A stretch of DNA of 64,000 bases from Rickettsiella grylli (lineage in GTDB: Bacteria; Pseudomonadota; Gammaproteobacteria; Diplorickettsiales; Diplorickettsiaceae). The notes beneath the pieces were generated by a model. That model was not told the DNA's origin, did no database searches, and saw nothing but the letters and a program-made list of their open reading frames with translations. Location of the stretch: the NCBI RefSeq assembly GCF_000168295.1, contig NZ_AAQJ02000001.1, positions 893,001-957,000 on the forward strand. Reading direction: 5' to 3'. The position numbers were made by a program, and so were the translations under genes. Of the stretch, positions 19,282 to 27,840 are shown in pieces (the stretch's first letter is position 1; every line of letters starts with the position of its first letter).

Positions 19282-21105
19282 TTAGGGACAAGCGACCACC
19301 GCTCCATTCACAACACACACCGTTCCTGCGCCAATATTTACAGGAAGGCCCGTCGCGATGAACGGATTCGTACCATCGACGTTCAAATCACTCTCTAGAA
19401 CATTAATAGTACCACTATTGTTTTCGAGTACCACTGCAGCACCCGTATCATTACTAACGGCTATTTCCGAATGGGTCACCGCAACATCGCTATTGCTGGA
19501 GGTTCGTATGCCTACGGCAGCAGCGTTCGCCGATGACCCTGCCACGCGAATCCTTGAATCAATAATCGAAATACTTCCACCCACTGCTAAAATCCCATCA
19601 ACACCCACATTCTCTACATTAAGTAAATCCAATGTACTATTTTGCATCGTAAAATTAGAATCGGTCGTAACCACACCTAGAATATTTGAAAAAATAGTTG
19701 ATGCATCAACCCGTGTATTGTCGCCAAAATTCTCAATAGCAAACAAATAACGATTGTTTGCAGTTCCAATACTACTCCCTGTAATCTGATTATTTCCACT
19801 TTCCAGAGTCACCCCGGTATCTGGGAATCTTCCTACAATAGGGATCAAAATAATGTTTTCTAAATGATTATTGCCGGTTAAAGTAAACGCGCCAGCAAAC
19901 GTTGAACGTTCTGTGCCTGTGGCTGGCGCTGAATAATCCGCAGTCCGAGAATGCACACTTTGACCATTATTTAACCTTAATGGGGTAGAGCCACCTCCCT
20001 CTTCACCCGCAGTATAACCTCCCCCATTAAAATACATCCGCGTATTCGGTAATAACGTATTTAACGTATTAACAGCCGCTTGACTAAAGTCGGTGGGTCC
20101 ACACGGGTTTTCAAACGTGCAATCGGCCAACGTTAAGTTGGTTCCGCCATTATCCGGCCCTCCCGTTTGACTAAAAAACGCAATATTATCCTGGAGCACC
20201 TCGATTCGGCTGCCGCTTCCCCTTCCATATCGGATCGTTTGACTCGGTATCCCCGAACCATGACCCAAATTGGCGATATAACGTTCCACCGGATCCGTTA
20301 ACCGTTCCGATAAACTCGGATCGGCCCAATGACCGTTCCGAACCCCTCCAAAACTAATCCCTAAACCACCCACGACCTGACTGTGTTGCCTATTATCGTA
20401 ATTATAACGGGCAAAAACCCGAACGTAATCGTCAAACCAATAATCCACTCCTGCACCGCCCCCGCGCACGTTTTCAGCATGCGGAATCTCAAAAAAATAA
20501 GCGCCCACAACTGCTTTTAAAGGCACACCTGAAAATAACTGGTAACCCACGCGCGCATCGGCTCCATTACCCACCTGTTGCACTTCATTGAACGCCGTAA
20601 AAGACACCGTTCGTAGCTCACTGTGACCCGTAAAAAAAGAGGGGCCTGCCGTCGTGGATTCAATCCCTCCTAAATCATCACTGCGTCCTGCCACCGGAAT
20701 ATACGCATTAATCCGAGCATCCCAGCGACTTCCCATGATCTCTACACCCGGATTCGTTATCCAAAATCCACTGCTGTTTTCAACGCATGAATGACCGGCA
20801 AACACGTACCATCCCACTATCGCGGCATCATTGCTAATCCATCGATAACCTAAACCAACATCGCCATACCATTCTTGATCCGTTCCGTAACCGCCTTGGG
20901 GATCTACATACAGATTATGCTGACCATCACCGTCTAAGGACACCATTAAATCCGCTCGACCCACCGTATACACGCCCGTATACGCTTCCGCTGAAAAACG
21001 CGGTGGTAACGGTTCTCGCGCCTGAAGCGGGGCGATAAAAAAACACAAAAAAAAGAATGAAAATGAAAAAGTAAAAGTAAAAGTAAAAGTAATATTTTTA
21101 AACAT
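19282..21105 (-). CDS. Barrel/beta-helix surface protein, copy D (first in array)
   Basis: A 607-residue paralogue, the first of the array in the direction of transcription and 193 bp downstream of ftsI. Its signal peptide has one more Thr-Phe pair than copies B and C because of one extra 6-bp unit. The barrel has a handful of private substitutions ('TDQEWYGD', 'GHSCVENSSG', 'GVEIMGSRWDARINAY'), making it the most diverged barrel, while its passenger equals that of copy C. Signal peptide, barrel and beta-helix order as in the other copies; function inferred as surface display. Confidence 0.75.
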   Translation of the reverse strand: MFKNITFTFTFTFSFSFFFLCFFIAPLQAREPLPPRFSAEAYTGVYTVGRADLMVSLDGDGQHNLYVDPQGGYGTDQEWYGDVGLGYRWISNDAAIVGWYVFAGHSCVENSSGFWITNPGVEIMGSRWDARINAYIPVAGRSDDLGGIESTTAGPSFFTGHSELRTVSFTAFNEVQQVGNGADARVGYQLFSGVPLKAVVGAYFFEIPHAENVRGGGAGVDYWFDDYVRVFARYNYDNRQHSQVVGGLGISFGGVRNGHWADPSLSERLTDPVERYIANLGHGSGIPSQTIRYGRGSGSRIEVLQDNIAFFSQTGGPDNGGTNLTLADCTFENPCGPTDFSQAAVNTLNTLLPNTRMYFNGGGYTAGEEGGGSTPLRLNNGQSVHSRTADYSAPATGTERSTFAGAFTLTGNNHLENIILIPIVGRFPDTGVTLESGNNQITGSSIGTANNRYLFAIENFGDNTRVDASTIFSNILGVVTTDSNFTMQNSTLDLLNVENVGVDGILAVGGSISIIDSRIRVAGSSANAAAVGIRTSSNSDVAVTHSEIAVSNDTGAAVVLENNSGTINVLESDLNVDGTNPFIATGLPVNIGAGTVCVVNGAVVACP

Positions 21106-21298
21106 CTATTCGCTTCCATGCATTGAATCGTTTTTGAACGTGGAATGTGTGAAATAGCTTTACGTTTAGAAGTTTTTTAATGGATGCTTTCCAACAATTG
21201 ACGAGTATATACGTTTAATTTTATTCTGCCTACTGAATGGCTGCATCTTCCATCATTCATAAAGACTTTTACGATTTTTGGGAATCGTTTAATGACGT

Positions 21299-23008
21299 TT
21301 ACCCATTATCAGGTGGAATATTGAGCACGTGTAGTGCATGACTCATGACATGCGAAAAAATGGGTCCTGCTGTATAGCCTCCATAATAGCGTTTACCTTT
21401 TGGATCATGCACCATCACAGCAACCACCAGACGCGGCCGACTGGCCGGTGCAATACCGATAAAGAGACTATTATAATGGTGTTTTTCATAACCTTGCGCG
21501 CCAACGATGCGCACGGTACCGGTTTTTCCGGTAACGCGGTAGCCAGGAACACGCGCTAAAGGCGCCGTTCCCTCTTTTGTCAACACCGACTCTAACATGT
21601 CTAATATTTCTCGACTAATTTTTTTATCGAGCACCCGTTGCCCAACAGGAACTTCTGTTTCAGGTACTTTGAGAAAAGTAACCGGTAACTTAATGCCTTC
21701 GTGCGCCAACACAGCGTACGCTTGTGCAAGTTGTAACGCCGTTACTGAAATACCGTAGCCAAACGATAAGGTTGCTAATACAAATGGATTCCATACTTTA
21801 AAATGGGGGAGACTACCAGTTCGTTCGCCAGGGAAACCACTTTGTGTAATTTGACCAAAGCCGACTTGATGGAGCGTATTCCATAAATTTTCTGCAGGAA
21901 GCGAAAGAATAAGCTTTGACATCCCCATATTACTTGAAATTTGTAATATTTTCGTTAAATCCATGACGCCATTATTGTGTTCATCCCGAATGCGTTTGCC
22001 CGCGACGATCATCCAGCCCGGATTCGTATCGATCGGACTCTCTGGCGTAAATCGACCACTGGCTAATACGCTGGCCATACTCAAACTTTTAATCGTTGAT
22101 CCCGGTTCAAACAAATCCGTTAATGCCCGGTTCCGAGTCTGACCCTTGTGTGTTGTTAATCGATTATTGGGGTTATAAGATGGCCAATTAACCATGGCTA
22201 AAATTTCACCCGTTTTTACATCCAGTACAACAACCGATCCAGAATCTGCTTGATAGCGCTCGATTCCTGACTTCAGCTCTCTAAAAGCGATATATTGGAT
22301 TCGTTTGTCAATACTTAATGTTAAATTATGTCCTGATCGTGGCGGACGTATCGATCGGATATCGGCGACGATATGCCCTAGCCTATCTTTAATCACTTTT
22401 TTTAAACCGGATTGACCCGTTAACCACGAATTATAAGCAAGCTCCAAGCCTTCTTGACCTTTATCATCGACGTTCGTTAAACCCACGATATGTGCCATTA
22501 CGGGGCCTTCTGGGTAATAACGATGATATTCTTTTTGTGAAAAAACACCCGGTATTTTTAGATTCTTGATGTGTTGGGCATACTGTGGATTTAAACCCCG
22601 TTTTAAATAAACAAATTCTTTATATCGACCATGTAAAACCATTTCATGAATGTTTTGTGGACTGATCTGTAGCCAATGACTTAAATTCAAACGTTGTTGT
22701 TTTGTGGGCTTAAAATAAGTGGGATCGACCCAAATAGCCACGACGGGCGTACTGACTGCTAAGGGTTCGCCGTGTCGATCGAAGATGATACCGCGATGTG
22801 CGGGAATAGTGACTGTCCGTATGGTTCTTGCATTCCCTTGATGTTGTAAAAATTGTCGATTAATAATGGTTAAATTGACAAGTCTTGCGATCAACCCCAA
22901 CGCAATCAACAATAAAATGAACACGATGATCATTAAACGCCATTGATAAGTCGAGAAGGTTAACCTACGATTGTTTTTTTTGAGATCCGGCATGAAACGC
23001 TTACTCAA
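21299..23008 (-). CDS. ftsI: Septal peptidoglycan transpeptidase PBP3
   Basis: Class B penicillin-binding protein that cross-links septal peptidoglycan during division. A single N-terminal membrane anchor (residues ~24-47) is followed by the pedestal domain and the transpeptidase domain. The three penicillin-binding motifs are visible: SxxK at Ser304 in 'EPGSTIKS', 'SSN' in 'ISSNMGMS', and 'KTGT' in 'VTGKTGTVR'. At 569 residues the length is typical. It lies 129 bp downstream of ftsL. The usual next gene, murE, is absent; the barrel/beta-helix array follows instead. Confidence 0.96.
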   Translation of the reverse strand: MSKRFMPDLKKNNRRLTFSTYQWRLMIIVFILLLIALGLIARLVNLTIINRQFLQHQGNARTIRTVTIPAHRGIIFDRHGEPLAVSTPVVAIWVDPTYFKPTKQQRLNLSHWLQISPQNIHEMVLHGRYKEFVYLKRGLNPQYAQHIKNLKIPGVFSQKEYHRYYPEGPVMAHIVGLTNVDDKGQEGLELAYNSWLTGQSGLKKVIKDRLGHIVADIRSIRPPRSGHNLTLSIDKRIQYIAFRELKSGIERYQADSGSVVVLDVKTGEILAMVNWPSYNPNNRLTTHKGQTRNRALTDLFEPGSTIKSLSMASVLASGRFTPESPIDTNPGWMIVAGKRIRDEHNNGVMDLTKILQISSNMGMSKLILSLPAENLWNTLHQVGFGQITQSGFPGERTGSLPHFKVWNPFVLATLSFGYGISVTALQLAQAYAVLAHEGIKLPVTFLKVPETEVPVGQRVLDKKISREILDMLESVLTKEGTAPLARVPGYRVTGKTGTVRIVGAQGYEKHHYNSLFIGIAPASRPRLVVAVMVHDPKGKRYYGGYTAGPIFSHVMSHALHVLNIPPDNG

Positions 23009-23082
23009 TCAAATGAAGAAGAGCATTGTCCGAAAACAACGCGTAAAACCCCGAAAATAGCGTGAGAAAAAAATAGCCTACC

Positions 23083-23131
23083 TTTTTTTTATCCCCTAAA
23101 AATAAATGAACCCCATGAGGGATAAAAAAAA
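23083..23131. repeat. Perfect 13-bp inverted repeat between ftsL and ftsI
   Basis: Arms 23083-23095 (eight T, then ATCCC) and 23119-23131 (GGGAT, then eight A) are perfectly complementary around a 23-base loop. It lies in the ftsL-ftsI intergenic region just past the ftsL stop. Read on the transcribed minus strand the A-rich arm comes last, so it lacks the U-tract of an intrinsic terminator. It could form a stable mRNA hairpin within the division operon. Confidence 0.55.
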
Positions 23132-23137
23132 TGACAC

Positions 23138-23482
23138 TCATTTTAAGAGTGATTTTGTTAATAAAATGGTATTTTTCATTTCAGGGATTCGCATACCTAA
23201 TTTTTGTTGGGCTAAATTTTGTATTCTGACGGGCGCAACCCAGGTATTTTCTTCAAGTAATAATTGGCTCCATTCCGTTTTTAACTGATCATAGGTTTGT
23301 TGAGCGGTTTGTAATTGACTATACAAATTACGTTGCATCGCTTTAATATAGATCACAGAAAGTGCTGAAGATAATACGGCCAGTATTAATAAAAAAAGCC
23401 CCAACATTTTCAATGAAACAACCCATTGTCCTCGCTCCCACGTTAAAGCACTTTGTGTTAAAGCACGCGCTGCACTATTCAT
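23138..23482 (-). CDS. ftsL: Cell division protein FtsL
   Basis: Small bitopic division protein of the FtsQLB complex. The 114-residue protein has a cytoplasmic N-terminus of ~25 residues, one membrane segment (residues ~26-48), and a periplasmic leucine-zipper-like coiled coil from ~50 to 95 ending 'LAQQKLGMRIPEMKNTI', the typical FtsL tail. The ATG overlaps the rsmH stop by 4 bp (ATGA), so translation is coupled. Position between rsmH and ftsI supports the call as much as the sequence does. Confidence 0.9.
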   Translation of the reverse strand: MNSAARALTQSALTWERGQWVVSLKMLGLFLLILAVLSSALSVIYIKAMQRNLYSQLQTAQQTYDQLKTEWSQLLLEENTWVAPVRIQNLAQQKLGMRIPEMKNTILLTKSLLK

Positions 23483-24417
23483 GCTATTTTCTCCGCTATT
23501 CGTAATAGAGCGCTACGCGATCGTGGATTCGTTTTGATCGCATAGGCATCTGGTTTAACTCCTCGACCTATCTTTTTTAATCTCGGTCGCTTCCATTCAG
23601 CTGGCATAAACGGTAGTTTTTTTAGTTCCACTGCTTCATGAGCATGCTGATGAATAAAACGTTTTACGATTCGATCTTCTAATGAATGAAAGCTAATCAC
23701 CAGTAAGCGTCCACCTTGCTTCAACACATCAATACTTTGTCCTAAAGAAACGTTTAAATCTTCCAATTCATTATTAATCTGAATACGTATGGCTTGAAAC
23801 GTTCGTGTCGCAGGATGTTTAAATCGGTCCCAATGAGGATGTGCTAATTTCACCACATTGGCTAACTGCACGGTCGTTACAATGGGTCTTAATTTTTGTT
23901 CTTCGACGATTGCTCTGGCAATCCGTTTTGCGTAACGTTCTTCGCCATAATTCTTTAATACCTTAACGATTTCTTTTTCTTTCGCATGAGCGAGCCATTC
24001 TGCGGCACTGATTCCTGTTAGAGGATCCATACGCATGTCTAATGGCCCCTCTCGTAAAAAACTAAATCCTCTCTCGGCTTTTTCAAGTTGCGGTGAAGAA
24101 ACGCCTAAATCAAATAAAATTCCAGAGACTTTATTGATCACACCTTCACGCTCAGCCATTGTTTTAAGCTGGCTAAATGAACCTTGATATATTTTAAACC
24201 GTTTATCATGGCCCCATTGCTGGATGCCAAACGCCATCGCCGCAGGATCCTTATCAATAGCAATGCATCTCCCTTTATCACTTAAACGCTGTAAAATCTG
24301 GCCTGCATGGCCACCCCGTCCAAATGTTGCATCAACATAAATCCCGTCCTTATCAAGGACGAGGTTTTCAATCACCTCGGTCAGTAAAACGGGTTGATGT
24401 TGTTCTTGTTTTTGCAT
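23479..24417 (-). CDS. rsmH: 16S rRNA m4C1402 methyltransferase
   Basis: SAM-dependent N4-methyltransferase acting on C1402 of 16S rRNA. The 312-residue protein starts with 'HQPVLLTEVI', followed by the SAM-binding 'YVDATFGRGGHAG', 'GILFDLGVSSPQLE', and 'RGFSFLREGPLDMRMD', all diagnostic for RsmH (MraW). The C-terminal 'VISFHSLEDRIVKRF' is also present. It is the second gene of the division cluster, 8 bp after mraZ and overlapping ftsL. Confidence 0.97.
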   Translation of the reverse strand: MQKQEQHQPVLLTEVIENLVLDKDGIYVDATFGRGGHAGQILQRLSDKGRCIAIDKDPAAMAFGIQQWGHDKRFKIYQGSFSQLKTMAEREGVINKVSGILFDLGVSSPQLEKAERGFSFLREGPLDMRMDPLTGISAAEWLAHAKEKEIVKVLKNYGEERYAKRIARAIVEEQKLRPIVTTVQLANVVKLAHPHWDRFKHPATRTFQAIRIQINNELEDLNVSLGQSIDVLKQGGRLLVISFHSLEDRIVKRFIHQHAHEAVELKKLPFMPAEWKRPRLKKIGRGVKPDAYAIKTNPRSRSALLRIAEKIA

Positions 24418-24425
24418 AGAACCGC

Positions 24426-24881
24426 CTACAAGGTTAAGTTCTTTAATTCATCGGGTATCGCGTCTTTTGTAACCGTCTCTTCGACCCATTGTGTGCGATA
24501 GTCCTCCCAGGTGCTGGCGGCCCATAATTCAATTTTTCTCCCTTGACCCACAACCATGATTTCTTTTTCTAATTGAGCATAATCTCTCAACAAAACGGGC
24601 AGTAAGATTCGACCCTTATTATCACTTTCCAAATCGGTTGCATGACCGATAAGTAATCGTTGAATACGTCGCGCAGCGGGATTAAAGCTCGGTAGGGTTT
24701 GCAATTTTTCTTCAATGTTTTCCCATTCCGGCAAAAGATAAAGCAATAAACAAGGCGATTCGGTGTCAATGGTTAATACAAATTGAGGTTCTTTATCCAG
24801 TGGTAATCGCTGTCGATAGCGTGCCGGTAATTTTATCCGACCTTTCGAATCAAGCACGACCAAATTTATACCCCGAAACAT
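24426..24881 (-). CDS. mraZ: Transcriptional regulator MraZ
   Basis: First gene of the dcw (division and cell wall) operon and its own repressor. The 151-residue protein contains two AbrB-like SpoVT domains: 'LDSKGRIKLPARYR' near residue 10 and 'LESDNKGRILLPVLLR' near residue 85. Length is typical. Just upstream is a sigma70-type promoter and four TGGN boxes at exact 10-bp spacing, the known MraZ operator layout. Confidence 0.96.
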   Translation of the reverse strand: MFRGINLVVLDSKGRIKLPARYRQRLPLDKEPQFVLTIDTESPCLLLYLLPEWENIEEKLQTLPSFNPAARRIQRLLIGHATDLESDNKGRILLPVLLRDYAQLEKEIMVVGQGRKIELWAASTWEDYRTQWVEETVTKDAIPDELKNLTL

Positions 24882-24888
24882 AATTTAT

Positions 24889-24922
24889 CCCATTTTTTTC
24901 CACACTTTCCCACTTTTTGCCA
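24889..24922 (-). promoter_or_regulatory. MraZ operator: four TGGN boxes at 10-bp spacing
   Basis: On the minus strand the boxes TGGC, TGGG, TGGA and TGGG occur at 24919-24922, 24909-24912, 24899-24902 and 24889-24892, each exactly 10 bp from the next. MraZ is known to bind TGGG-type direct repeats upstream of its own gene. They lie between the predicted transcription start and the mraZ ATG, a position that would repress the whole division operon. Confidence 0.78.
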
Positions 24923-24931
24923 CTTAATTAC

Positions 24932-24961
24932 ACTATAGGAATTAGAATTACTACTTGTCAA
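24932..24961 (-). promoter_or_regulatory. Sigma70-type promoter of mraZ/dcw operon
   Basis: Minus-strand -35 TTGACA (24956-24961, perfect consensus) and -10 TATAGT (24932-24937) separated by 18 bp. The predicted start of transcription is near 24925, immediately upstream of the MraZ boxes and ~45 bp before the mraZ ATG. Confidence 0.75.
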
Positions 24962-25087
24962 GCCTTCACTGGACTTCGATAAAAACAACCCAAAAGTTGG
25001 TCTTCATCCGCACAAAATACTAAAAATGAAAAGAAGCGATCCCAAAAAAGTGTCATTAATGAGGGAAATTTATCATTGAGAAAAAAG

Positions 25088-25443
25088 AAGAGTTAGCCGA
25101 TAAGCCGGGTTCTGTCGTGGACAGTCATTCATCTAGGACATACGTCACCGTATATCTCAAGCGACCTACCCGAACCTAACGTGGACCGCGTCTAAAAGGT
25201 TCCTATTTGGTCTTGCTCCAAGTGGGGTTTACCTTGCCACCACTGTTACCAGTGATGCGGTGTGCTTTTACCACACCTTTTCACCCTTACCTGAGACCCA
25301 TCATTATAAATCTTAGGCGGTCTATTTTCTGTGGCACTTTCCGTAAGCTCGCGCTTCCCAGGCATTACCTGGCACTTTGCCCAATGGAGCCCGGACTTTC
25401 CTCTGTAATGATAATTATTACAGCGACTGTCTAGCTAACTCTA
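25088..25443 (-). ncRNA. rnpB: RNase P RNA, class A
   Basis: Catalytic RNA that matures tRNA 5' ends. Read on the minus strand it has the conserved 5' core 'GAGGAAAGTCCGGGCTCC', the 'GGTAAGGGTGAAA' core, 'GGCCAAATAGG'-like L15 region and the 3' core 'GACAGAACCCGGCTTATCGG'. The ends were placed from the P1 helix, GAGTTAGC at the 5' end pairing with GCTAACTC at the 3' end. Its location just upstream of mraZ matches pseudomonads. The exact ends are uncertain by a few bases. Confidence 0.95.
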
Positions 25444-25520
25444 TCGCGTGGATAGCGTACTATTTTTTCCTCGTTTATTGCAATAGAATTAACTGCTTAT
25501 TTCAATAACGGTTGGGTTTC

Positions 25521-26639
25521 ATGAAAAAATTATATATTGGTTTAATGTCAGGCACGAGTATGGACGCTGTGGACGCCGTATTAGTTGATTTTTCAAGTAA
25601 CCATCCCATGCTACTTTCGACCTCGCAATCTCCTTTACCTCCGGCATTACGGAAAGCACTTGTCAAATTTTATACCACTCGTTCCATTAACATCATAAAA
25701 TTTGCAGAGCTTGATCAAAAAATCGCATTGATTTCAGTCGATGTCGTTAAAAAATTATTAGAAAAAAGTCACCATACGGCGCACGCTATTTTAGCGATAG
25801 GCAGTCATGGACAAACTGTTTTTCATTATCCTCGTGGTTCAAATTACCCGTTTACACTGCAGATTGGTGATCCAAATATTATTGCGGAAAAAACAGGCAT
25901 CACCACCATTGCTGACTTTCGCCGACGAGATATTGCCGCTGGAGGTCAAGGTGCACCCTTAACACCGGCTTTCCATAATTTACTTTTTCGCACTAAAAAA
26001 GAAGACACACTCGTGTTAAATCTCGGCGGAATTGCTAATATCACCTATTTGCCGGCGGATCAAAAAAAAGAAATTTTAGGTTTTGATACGGGTCCTGCGA
26101 ATTGTTTGCTGGATCAATGGATACAGTTTCATCTCAAGCGATGGTTTGATGAAGAAGGCGCTTGGGCAGCGAGTGCTGCGTTTGATCCAACCTTGTTAAA
26201 CCAATTTTTATCGGATCCCTATTTTCAATTAAAACCACCTAAAAGTACAGGACCTGAATATTTTAATTTAAACTGGATACGATCCCATTTCACGTCACTC
26301 GCTCAACCATTAACGCCCGCTATCGTACAAGCAACCCTTTGTGAGCTCGTTGCTCGCCATGTCGCTCACGCGATACAACGTCTAAAAAGCAAAGCGGGTG
26401 TCATTTTGCTTTGTGGGGGAGGCAGTAAAAATACTTTTTTAAAAAAACGCTTACAACATCATTGTTATCCACATCGTTTGTACTTAACCGATGAGAAAGG
26501 AATATCAAGCGATTGGCTTGAAGCCATGGCATTTGCATGGATTGCAAAACAGACATTAGAAGGTAAAATAAGCAACCTTCCGGAAGTCACTGGCGCTCAA
26601 AAAGGAGTCATACTCGGTGGGATTTATTTAAAAAATTAA
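25521..26639 (+). CDS. anmK: Anhydro-N-acetylmuramic acid kinase
   Basis: Phosphorylates and opens 1,6-anhydro-MurNAc released during peptidoglycan recycling, giving MurNAc-6-phosphate. The 372-residue protein begins '[15 protein letters not shown]', the family's phosphate-binding start, and later shows '[12 protein letters not shown]', '[17 protein letters not shown]', 'NLGGIANIT' and 'LCGGGSKN'. The ATG at 25521 is chosen over a TTG three codons earlier. No MurNAc etherase (murQ) is nearby. The stop overlaps the convergent erpA stop by 4 bp. Confidence 0.95.
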   Translation: MKKLYIGLMSGTSMDAVDAVLVDFSSNHPMLLSTSQSPLPPALRKALVKFYTTRSINIIKFAELDQKIALISVDVVKKLLEKSHHTAHAILAIGSHGQTVFHYPRGSNYPFTLQIGDPNIIAEKTGITTIADFRRRDIAAGGQGAPLTPAFHNLLFRTKKEDTLVLNLGGIANITYLPADQKKEILGFDTGPANCLLDQWIQFHLKRWFDEEGAWAASAAFDPTLLNQFLSDPYFQLKPPKSTGPEYFNLNWIRSHFTSLAQPLTPAIVQATLCELVARHVAHAIQRLKSKAGVILLCGGGSKNTFLKKRLQHHCYPHRLYLTDEKGISSDWLEAMAFAWIAKQTLEGKISNLPEVTGAQKGVILGGIYLKN

Positions 26640-27037
26640 ATTCCAAAGGAAGAACCACAGCCGCACGTCGTTTTAGCATTCGGATTACGTATGATAAATT
26701 GTTCGCCTGTTAAGTCTGATTTATAATCGATTTCTGCGCCGGTTAAATAGCCCAAACTAATGGGGTCAATCAATAATTGAACCTCCCTTTTTTGATCCTT
26801 GCCATTTTTTTGGATGATCAGCGTATCATCTTCATTCATCGCTTCCTCAAAACTAAATCCATATTGAAAACCAGAACAACCACCCCCGGTAATAAATACG
26901 CGCAATTTTAATTGTGAATTTCCTTCTTCCGTGATGAGCGCTTCTATTTTATGCGCTGCGCTTTCAGTAATTCTCACGGGCTGCGTTTCAGTGAAAAATG
27001 GTTCTTGGGGATGACAATGCGGTGATGCTTTTGACAT
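26636..27037 (-). CDS. erpA: Iron-sulfur cluster insertion protein ErpA
   Basis: A-type carrier that delivers Fe-S clusters to apoproteins, including those of isoprenoid synthesis. The 133-residue protein has the HesB/IscA fold with the three cluster-ligating cysteines Cys54 ('[10 protein letters not shown]') and Cys125/Cys127 ('TTCGCGSSF'). The phrase '[15 protein letters not shown]' with Asp-Tyr favours ErpA over IscA. The N-terminal 20 residues are an extra, poorly conserved extension. It is monocistronic by appearance; no isc or suf genes are nearby. Confidence 0.9.
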   Translation of the reverse strand: MSKASPHCHPQEPFFTETQPVRITESAAHKIEALITEEGNSQLKLRVFITGGGCSGFQYGFSFEEAMNEDDTLIIQKNGKDQKREVQLLIDPISLGYLTGAEIDYKSDLTGEQFIIRNPNAKTTCGCGSSFGI

Positions 27038-27140
27038 AAAATTTAAAGTTTGTATCCAGATGGGAAAAATTATATCTTATTTTTGGCCGAAGGCCTACGA
27101 ACGTTTATCTTTTTAAAAAGCGCTCAAATGGGTTAAACAA

Positions 27141-27566
27141 TTAATTCACACGATGTAATTGACGACGCAATTGTCTGAAATCCTTGAAATCTAAGCTATC
27201 TGGAAATAAAATTAAAGAAATTCGGGTTTTCTTCTTTGTGAGCGCAACAAAATTGAGTAACACGAAATAGCGCGTACAGAGACTATTACCGGCCAGTTGC
27301 TGTGTGCTTATTTCACCGATATTATTCCTTAATTGCCAACAATCCGCACGCTTTTGCCAAAACTCAATCACGGAATGCGGATTATTTAATAAAACGTGCT
27401 GACAAAAAAGCGTAATAAAACTCATCAAACACGCCAAACTTAATAGAAATTTGGTCCACCATGGCCAGGGTAAAAAACACAAGCATGCAATGGCCCCACC
27501 ATGAACCACAAGGAGTAAAATAGCTAAATAATAAGAGGGTTTTAACCGGTAACTACTCGCCAACAC
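27141..27566 (-). CDS. ygfX: YgfX-like small membrane protein
   Basis: A 141-residue protein with two adjacent membrane helices (residues ~12-32 and ~37-57) followed by a soluble domain with 'W..R.DG/NIG'-type beta strands and 'SLILFPDSLDFKDFRQLRRQL', the characteristic ending of YgfX/CptA proteins. YgfX was named as the toxin partner of YgfY/SdhE in Escherichia coli, though a true toxin role is disputed. Its start overlaps the sdhE stop by 14 bp, reproducing the conserved sdhE-ygfX pair. The call rests on both sequence and context. Confidence 0.75.
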   Translation of the reverse strand: MLASSYRLKPSYYLAILLLVVHGGAIACLCFLPWPWWTKFLLSLACLMSFITLFCQHVLLNNPHSVIEFWQKRADCWQLRNNIGEISTQQLAGNSLCTRYFVLLNFVALTKKKTRISLILFPDSLDFKDFRQLRRQLHRVN

Positions 27567-27837
27567 AACGCACTCTGACCTGTTCGATTAAGGCTTGCAT
27601 GAGGCTATCCGACACAGGTTTGCGCTGAATTAAATAAGCATAAAGCGCCGAATCAGAATAAGTCAGTAACTGTTCAAATAAGACTTGATTTGAAGGGGTT
27701 AAACTTAAATAACGATTATCTAAAAAGGCCTTTAAAAGAAGATCGAGCTCCAGCATGCCACGTCGACATTGCCAACGTAACCGTTGTCGTTTTTTTTCCA
27801 ACTGCTTCATCATAAAATCATTAATAACTGAGTTCAA
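27553..27837 (-). CDS. sdhE: FAD assembly factor SdhE
   Basis: Small helical protein that assists covalent flavinylation of succinate dehydrogenase. The 94-residue frame carries the signature RGxxE as 'RRGMLELDLLL' near residue 25, with the expected downstream Asp and helices. The family usually has ~80-90 residues, so translation more likely starts at Met9 or Met10 ('MMKQLEKKRQ'), i.e. at 27813 or 27810, than at 27837. It precedes ygfX with overlap. Confidence 0.85.
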   Translation of the reverse strand: MNSVINDFMMKQLEKKRQRLRWQCRRGMLELDLLLKAFLDNRYLSLTPSNQVLFEQLLTYSDSALYAYLIQRKPVSDSLMQALIEQVRVRCVGE

Positions 27838-27840
27838 AAA

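Larger units (their letters stand above)
14841..21348. repeat. Three tandem copies of a ~2.17-kb unit
   Basis: Direct repeat with a period of 2169 bp (copy B to C: 14944 to 17113; copy C to D: 17113 to 19282). Each unit, read on the minus strand, holds the last ~50 bp of ftsI, a ~190-bp upstream region, one barrel/beta-helix gene, and a short stretch matching the start of copy A. The ends of the unit are thus inside ftsI and inside the signal-peptide codons of copy A, as expected if an ancestral D-A gene pair was amplified by unequal exchange. Confidence 0.85.

Noticed and set aside
13100-21105. CRISPR-like or short tandem repeats
   Set aside because: The repeats are 2.17 kb long and gene-sized, with no short repeat-spacer pattern and no cas genes.
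27060-27100. GGCC-TTC-GGCC hairpin upstream of erpA
   Set aside because: Short stem and no T-tract on either strand in the right place; not a credible terminator.
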